From the NCBI GenBank assembly GCA_037074615.1, contig CM073569.1:8376001-8440000 (forward strand): a stretch of 64,000 nt of DNA, written 5' to 3'. Position numbers and translations under genes: made by a program. Origin of the DNA: Leucaena leucocephala (Eukaryota > Streptophyta > Magnoliopsida > Fabales > Fabaceae). Below the pieces are notes generated by a model, which saw only the letters and a program-made list of their open reading frames with translations, was not told where the DNA came from and did no database searches. Positions 57,865 to 64,000 of the stretch are shown piece by piece; positions within the stretch are counted from its first letter, which is position 1; every line of letters begins with the position of its first letter.

Positions 57865-58474
57865 TGATTGAATTTGTAAGGGTTAATTATATTTACATGT
57901 TTTTGAAGTGGCAGATCGTGAGAGATTGTTCACATCTTTTTAATGATTATTTCAGTTTTTGTGAAGAATAATTCCTGCAACTAGGAATGCTTGATTTTCA
58001 GTCTTGATGTAAGGGATTTTTCTGTTTTTGTTTTGGATTCTTTTTAATATTTTTTTTCACTCATAGAATCGTGAATGGGTTCTGGGTGAAAGAAGTTCAA
58101 TGGTGTGTAGCAAAGAGCAAAAGCTTTGTATATTTATGTTATATAGCAATCGATTTTTGTTTATATTGCTATCTGACTAATCTAATTCGAACATTGTTAG
58201 GTAATAGCATGTAGTATGAGCCCAAAAAATTATGTATATTTATGTTATATAGCAATTGATTTTTTTTGTTGATATGGCTATCATACCAAGTACTTTCACA
58301 CTGACCTGAACTTGAGACACACTATTTAAGCAGTCAAAACCCCTTCTTCTAAAACTAACGCCTATTGTTATATATAAATTGATTATTAATCCTATACTTG
58401 TAAATTCTATATTGTTATTGTGATTGTGGTATTAATGGAGAAAGATCAATGCTTGATAAAGTATTGACCGGTGG
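57865..58474 (+). other. 3' flank of the ACC synthase pseudogene with a tandem duplication
   Basis: About 50 bp (TATTTATGTTATATAGCAAT...) occur at 58130-58175 and again at 58229-58285, a duplication with a period near 98 bp. Otherwise no gene. Confidence 0.5.
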
Positions 58475-60870
58475 GTGGTGTTAGACTTAAATATTTTGAT
58501 GATGACAATTGAGAAAAGTTATAGATAATAAGCTTATCAATAAGAAATGAAATATTTATCAATAAGGTTACTTATCAATAAGAAATAAAATATTTATCGA
58601 TAAGGTTATCCATAAGGTTACTTATCCATAAGAAATGAAATATTTATCGATAAGGTTACTTATCGATAAGCTTATTAATAAGAAATAAAATATTTATCGA
58701 TAGATTTTCTCAATCGTTATCATAAAAAAATTAGAGTCTAACATTTCTCCCCTTTTTTATGATGACAAAACTCAATTGAAGAACTAATAAAGATTGAAAC
58801 AATTAATTTCAAAAACGTGACAGAAAATATAACCAGAAAGCATAAGTGACATAGAAAAGCACATAAGTAGAACAAACAAATAATCAGAATAAGAAAAACA
58901 AAAACATAAGACTAAGAAAGTATAAGCATAAAGCATAATTAACACAAAAAATCAAATAAGTAGAACAAACAAAAAATCAGAATAAGAAAAACAAAAACAT
59001 AAGATTGTTCTTATCTCAGTTCATCTTATCTCTCCCCCTTTTGGTCATTCATAAAAAAAATTAATCATGGGAGGAAGATTGAGTTAGTTCAAAACTGGTG
59101 GAGTTAGTTCAGATCGAAGAGTTGGCTTGATAATTTGTGCTGTGCACTCAGAGGTAGGAATAATCCGTGATGTGGTGGAAGATGAGTAGGGGCAGTAGTT
59201 TGGAAAGTTTGAGCATTAGCCTATGGAATATTTAGCATATCGTCAATAGAGAAGTAACTGTTAGAGCTTGTGACTTTGTTCTTCAAATCAATTACTTCAT
59301 CTCTTAACAACCTAATAGGTTGCCTATGTGAATCTATGATGTTCTTCAATGTGCTGACCTACTTAGAGGTGAAGTCATGTTTTCTAGCCATTCCAGTTAT
59401 TAGCTTTTCCTCCAAACCTTGTCCAAAATCATTGATCATCTTTGCTATGTCTTGGCCTGAGGCCTGAATACTCTCTTGCACTTGTACCAATAAGCTTTCC
59501 TCCAGATTCTTCAACTCCTGTTAAATTACATGATGGATTGTAGCCTGAGCAAAAGATGGAGACACTAAAGGTTGAGCTGGGCTTTTTGATGATTGAGCTT
59601 CGTCTAGGTAGACTTGTTGTTTTCCTTTTTGAGCTCTTTTGCTACCAGCAGGCAAAGGTAGAGATATCCTCATGCGATGAATTTGCTCAGCCCCAATCTT
59701 CGGTATTTTTACCTCCTTTTTTTTAAATAAACTATATTGTTGCACTGAAAAAAAAAGATACCAGTTGGGGTAAGAGATAGGAGTGGCCTTAGACCTAAAA
59801 GTTCTCGAGTTTATTGTAAATCAAGGCTCCTATAAAAGTTCTTAGTGAATCTGTCACTAAGCATGAGAATCTTGTAAATATTTAATAACAAAATCAGTCC
59901 CTTATTATGCTCTGTGGTCTTAAGTAGGAAGTTAATCACATCTCTATCTAATCTGATTTATCTACTTATCAACTCAATAACTATGTGCCTCCTCACTAGC
60001 TCGCCATCCTCATTGGCTTCATTAAATATCTTCATAAAATCTTCACACTACCTCTAGATTATATGAGAAATTGATTCCGAATATATTTGATTTAATAGAG
60101 ATGTTTAATTTATCAAATAGATTTTTGATAAGTGCCATTATCAATAAGCTGTTTGATAAATGTCAATACTTTTTCATAAAATTTATCGAATAATATTCGG
60201 ATAAGTGTTCTTATCAAAGAATTCATCAAAGAATACATCACATGACACTTTTACAAAATAAGTTAATTTATCGATTAGCTTATCGATAATAACTTTTATC
60301 AATAAGGTATTTGATAAATTCTAGTTTTACTACTTCACATAATCACAAAATCAGTTTATTTTTATCGAAGATATGTTCGATAAGTGACTTTATCAAATAG
60401 GTTTTCAAAATGATTCAGTTCATGGACAAAAACACTTTAATTTTACCTCATGTTTTATCAAAGTCTTTACCGATAAGAACTTTTATCGATAATCTCTTCG
60501 ATAAATTTATGGCTTCTTTCAAAAATTCGTATGATATTTTAAAACACAAACTTTTAAGGACAATATCTTTAAAACATAATGAATTAGAAGAAGACTTTTA
60601 TCAAAAGCACATAGACATACATAGCATGGTAACATTATTATCAAGGTAACTTGTATATGTTCAATATAAAATATAAAGAGAGGGTTTAGAAATGCTTATT
60701 CAGTTTCTACAACTTGATGAATTGATCCCTAAAGCTCTTTTGCCTTCCTCTCTCATTGTATTTAAATATCTTTTATATTAGAATGGATGATGATCGTTTT
60801 AGCTTGTTGCCAATTGAACTTTATAACTCTAGTTCTCCTTCGTATCAATCCTCAGATTTGATACCACAGT
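58475..60870 (-). mobile_element. Degenerate copia-like fragment with TTATCGATAA motifs
   Basis: 58480-58747 looks like an LTR fragment: its ends are inverted (GTTAGACTTAAAT and AGAGTCTAAC), and on the minus strand the polypurine tract AAAAAAGGGGAGAAA precedes TGTTAGACTC at 58747. About 60853-60866 holds TGGTATCAAATCTGAGG on the minus strand, similar to a tRNA-Met primer site. Between them a minus-strand coding remnant can be read with stops. TTATCGATAA-type palindromes occur at 58555-58700 and 60260-60505. The element is too decayed for firm limits. Confidence 0.5.
59230..60035 (-). pseudogene. Retroelement coding remnant, coiled-coil-like
   Basis: Minus-strand frames give ANEDGELVRRHIVIELISR, DRDVINFLLKTTEHNKGLIL, then 59745-59521 (KIGAEQIHRMRISLPLPAGS), then a Glu/Lys-rich heptad-like part (LEESLLVQVQESIQASGQDI, GLEEKLITGMARKHDF). 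Stops interrupt it. It resembles the non-enzymatic ORFs of some plant retroelements more than any host gene; I cannot name it further. Confidence 0.4.
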
Positions 60871-61079
60871 GTAACCCATTGAAAAATTTCTTCATTCTCC
60901 TGTTATGAATGCAAATTCCTTCTTTCTATGAGAGTTGGTAGTATGGTCCAGTATATATATGATGATTTTTATGTAAGATCATATAGTAATAACTCATCAT
61001 CAAAACTAATCAATCAATTGACAATTAATACAGATGAGTATGCTAAGAGTTGAACTTGTAAAATATTATGCACATATAA
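60871..61079. other. Unassigned AT-rich DNA
   Basis: No gene or repeat seen. It may be the remains of the LTR belonging to the primer-site-like sequence at 60853-60866. Confidence 0.35.
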
Positions 61080-61619
61080 TGTCACATCCTGAAATTTGAG
61101 CCATGACCGGCACAGAATTTGAATAAATTCATATTCCTTAAGCCTTAAACCTTAAATAAAACTTTTAAAATAATGATGATAGTTTATCTTTCCGTTTAAA
61201 TCAAAAGGCAAGTCATCTGTAGGAATTTTGACAGAATTGTCTTTATATAACCAACCTTCCGAAAATCCTACAACAGACTGTGAATGTTTCAAAGCACATG
61301 TAGACATTTTTCACAATAACCAGAATCTTATCTATAGACTAATTCGAGCATCTAAACTTCCAACAAAATAATACAAATATTTCATAAACTTATAATTACA
61401 TTATAATCGGATGTTTCCAAAATCAATACTGCGGATAGGAAGTGAGGCTTTTCACTGCTTAGTTGGAGGATCAGGGTCTACAACACTATCTGAAGCCAAA
61501 ATAATCTACTCGTGAATAATATCCCAAAAATATAATTTAAAATGTGGAAATAAATAATTCCAACATGTTTAAATATAAATCATAATATTTTGTAACTAAA
61601 TACAAATATTCTGATAAGC
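61080..61619 (-). repeat. 3' fragment of a Tekay/Del-type LTR
   Basis: On the minus strand it ends TTTCAGGATGTGACA at 61080, the terminal form of this LTR group. The 5' part is missing. Confidence 0.55.
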
Positions 61620-61846
61620 CTTTTATTTCAGGAAAACCATTTAACATCAATACTAAATTCTATCTCTCTATCTAGAGTAAGCCAGGCAATTCCTCTGGAA
61701 AGACATTAGGAAATTCCCAAACAACTGGAATTTGATTTAAGCTAATAGTAGGCTCATCAACATCTTTCACTACAGCCAAAAATCCCTGACAACCCTTTAT
61801 TAATAATCATTGGCCCTTTAAAGCAGAAATCAAGTTAATTGGCTTT
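61620..61846 (-). pseudogene. Gypsy pol fragment (protease-RT linker)
   Basis: Minus strand: KGCQGFLAVVKDVDEPTISL, then NQIPVVWEFPNVFPEELPGL, the well-known segment just before RT in chromovirus pol. In-frame stops lie at about 61810 and 61675. Cut on the upstream side by the LTR at 61847 and joined to an LTR end on the other, so an internal deletion removed RT to the 3' end. Confidence 0.8.
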
Positions 61847-64000
61847 TGTCACATCCTCACTTTCCTAGCTTCATCTTCTCCAAACCAGTACCCTGTTATG
61901 TTTGGAAAAAGTAGGGGTGAGATTTCAGGGAAATCTCAGTAGCAAACGGTAACATTCAATGCATACCAGATGAATGCAAGTGCATGACATGTCTTCTTTA
62001 TCCTTCTTTAGCTTCCATTTGCATACTATCATGCTCCATGCCTATCACTACCATGCATAACCATAAACTCATAAAGGGCAAAGCATATATCATTCATCAT
62101 ATATCATCATCACATATCATAATCATATTAACACATAAGCATGTTCATCAAGCATACAAGAATGGGTAAGTTCACTACCTGGCATGTAGCCCTTCCTTTA
62201 GACTTAACCTTTGATCTGAGGTTCCACCTCTTCACAGGTCAGAGCCTATACACATAATAATATTTCATTATTACCTTATCCAGTCCACTTAACTCAAGCT
62301 TATCTTGAGGTAATACCCCTATTCTGACAATCCCCTAACTTTCTTTCTATCCACGGCTAACCTTATAGAGAGAGATATTTCTCTATTCTAACTATTAAAT
62401 TTATAAGAACAATCCTCTAATTTATTAAAGCAGGGATTAGAATAAATTACTTACCTTATTCCTAAGCTTGACGAGTCCCTAAGCTCCTTGGATTGCTCCT
62501 AGCTCAGCCAAAACTCCTTCTTTCTCTTTCTTTCTTTCTTTCTCTCTTTCTCTTTCTCTCTCTTCTTTTCTCTTCTCTTCTCTTCTTGTTCTTAGCCGTG
62601 AATGGAATGGAGGGAGGGGTGGGGTATTTATAGGTGAATCAAAGTGAAATGGATAGCTCAGATCGAATCACGATGAACGGCTCAGATCGCTTAGCTTCCT
62701 CAAGAAGCTTCGCCTGCATTATCGTGATGACATCATCATCCTTAATGACTCATCAAAATGAAATCATCCATGGACACCTCACATGCTTAGGTGGTGTAAT
62801 GGTGGGGCACTTGGGACACCTCACTAGCTGACTCAGCGCTTCCAGAGAATTCCAGAGTCTTATCCCGGAATGAACGGCTGAGATCGTGCCACGTGTCCTT
62901 AGCTTTTTCTTCTTCCCCTATTCTTATGCCATGTGGAACCTTATGGGTACCTTTGATGCCACCTCATGGCTTCTAGATAAGTCCAGAGCTTTATCTGATC
63001 AATTTCCCGGTTATCACTTCAACCGAATAACTTTACTTTATTGAAAACTCACTAAAATATTACTTTAATGCCACTTTAACCCACATAATTCTTGGGCAAC
63101 ATTTTTGTACTCTTGGAATGTCATCTTGGGTCTCTGATCAAGCTCAAATACTCTGATAGCTCAATTCCCAAGAAACATCCCTCAGCAAATTACCAAAATG
63201 CCCTTGGTTCCTCTTTATTTACTTTAATGAGTCTAGGGGCATTATTATCTTTTCACACCTTACCAGAGTATTCCCTAATCCTGGTCAACTATCCAGATAA
63301 CCTTTTTTGACTGTCTAACCTTAGTCAAATGACCAAAATACCCTTCACTCATTCTTTAACTATTTTATAACATAGAAGTATTTTCGTTATTTCGCATATT
63401 TTCTGTATATTTCTGGACATTGGCCCTTTTTCTGATGAACTGATATCATAGGCCTGGTCCTCCCCTTAGTGTCATCATGGACCTCTTTGTGACATCATCT
63501 GGGCTCATTTAGTCCCAGTTCACTTACCGATTAATTTTCCAATCAGATATCGGGCGTTCACGAACTCCTGTCAAAATTCACTAGTATGTGAATAACTTTT
63601 TCTACAGAACTCTTTTCAGGACGCACATTCCTGTAACTTTTAACTCATATCTGAGGTCCAGGAGATCTGATAAAAATTTCAGATAACTTTTAAACTATCA
63701 GATAAATTTCAGCTATCTGAAACTCTAATAAAATTTCTATATTAGGCTAGATTAACCATCACAACTTTCTCTATCTACTGATAAAATTTAGGACTGAAAT
63801 GCTTCCGGGCATTTCTAAGCCACTTCCGGCTCAACTTTTTATAATTACCGTTTTACCCTTGGAAACTTTTTCTCTTTTCAATTAAGTCCCTTAACATGTT
63901 ATAATTATACTTAATGGCCCACAACTTGTGTCTACTTTCATCTTTGCACCATGGAACTTTTAAACTTTTTCTTTAGTCCCTTTCTTTTTCAAAAATGACC
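61847..64000 (-). repeat. Tekay/Del-type LTR, runs off the window
   Basis: On the minus strand it ends GGAAAGTGAGGATGTGACA at 61847. It is homologous to 49973-53141 (minus) and 42612-45880 (plus), for example TTCAATTAAGTCCCT at 63876 and 52684. Its 5' end is beyond the window. It interrupts the pol fragment at 61846. Confidence 0.75.
62519..62587 (+). repeat. (TTTC)n/(TC)n microsatellite
   Basis: About 70 bp of pyrimidine repeat within the LTR, probably in the transcribed part, near GGGTATTTATAGG (TATA box on the minus strand is not clear). Confidence 0.8.

Noticed and set aside
60410..60649. 79-codon plus-strand ORF
   Set aside because: It passes through TTATCGATAA-type repeat sequence, and no protein similarity is evident.

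Overview
This window reads as nuclear DNA of a flowering plant, most likely a eudicot. It is AT-rich, its genes contain GT-AG introns, and most of the length is nested, decaying LTR retrotransposons. Nothing in the sequence fixes the species. I found no bacterial-style operon, CRISPR array, rRNA or canonical tRNA gene.

Three host loci stand out. (1) 3051-4399 (+): a two-exon LURP-one-related (LOR) gene of 226 codons, apparently intact. (2) 6331-11228 (-): a six-exon gene for a 674-residue, Ser/Lys-rich, probably nuclear protein that I do not recognise. All its splice phases fit, and a 33-nt in-frame optional exon is possible. (3) 49391-57864 (+): a 1-aminocyclopropane-1-carboxylate (ACC) synthase locus. 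It is a pseudogene, broken by frameshifts, nonsense changes, loss of most of exon 2 and loss of the segment that carries the PLP-binding lysine. A 3.2-kb solo LTR sits in its intron and a 1.9-kb solo LTR in its last exon.

The rest is mobile DNA. 1-15690: intergenic DNA with small elements (SINE-like, foldback and Stowaway-like MITEs, and a PIF/Harbinger-like element carrying a host gene fragment). 15691-22429: a Ty1/copia element on the minus strand with 179-bp LTRs and a 5-bp target duplication, split in its RT by a 1.4-kb solo LTR. 23811-28057: a decayed, truncated second copia. 28058-28983: an LTR plus leader of a third copia. 28984-33770: an Athila-like element that has a gag-like reading frame but no pol. 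33771-47692: a SIRE/Maximus-like copia carrying two GGTCGCGAC-rich solo LTRs and a Tekay/Del-type insertion. 58475-61079: a fragment of another retroelement. 61080-64000: Tekay/Del-type LTR and pol pieces that run off the window.

The most unusual pattern is that several unrelated LTR families each carry arrays of their own short palindrome: GGTCGCGACY, TTAATCGATTAA or TTATCGATAA. Three solo LTRs of one family (1.91-1.97 kb each, perfect target duplications) share that array, a W-box cluster and, in two copies, a 90-codon ORF. I did not find a convincing new enzymatic or defence system; the noteworthy material is in the LTRs, the pol-less Athila-like element and the ACC synthase pseudogene.
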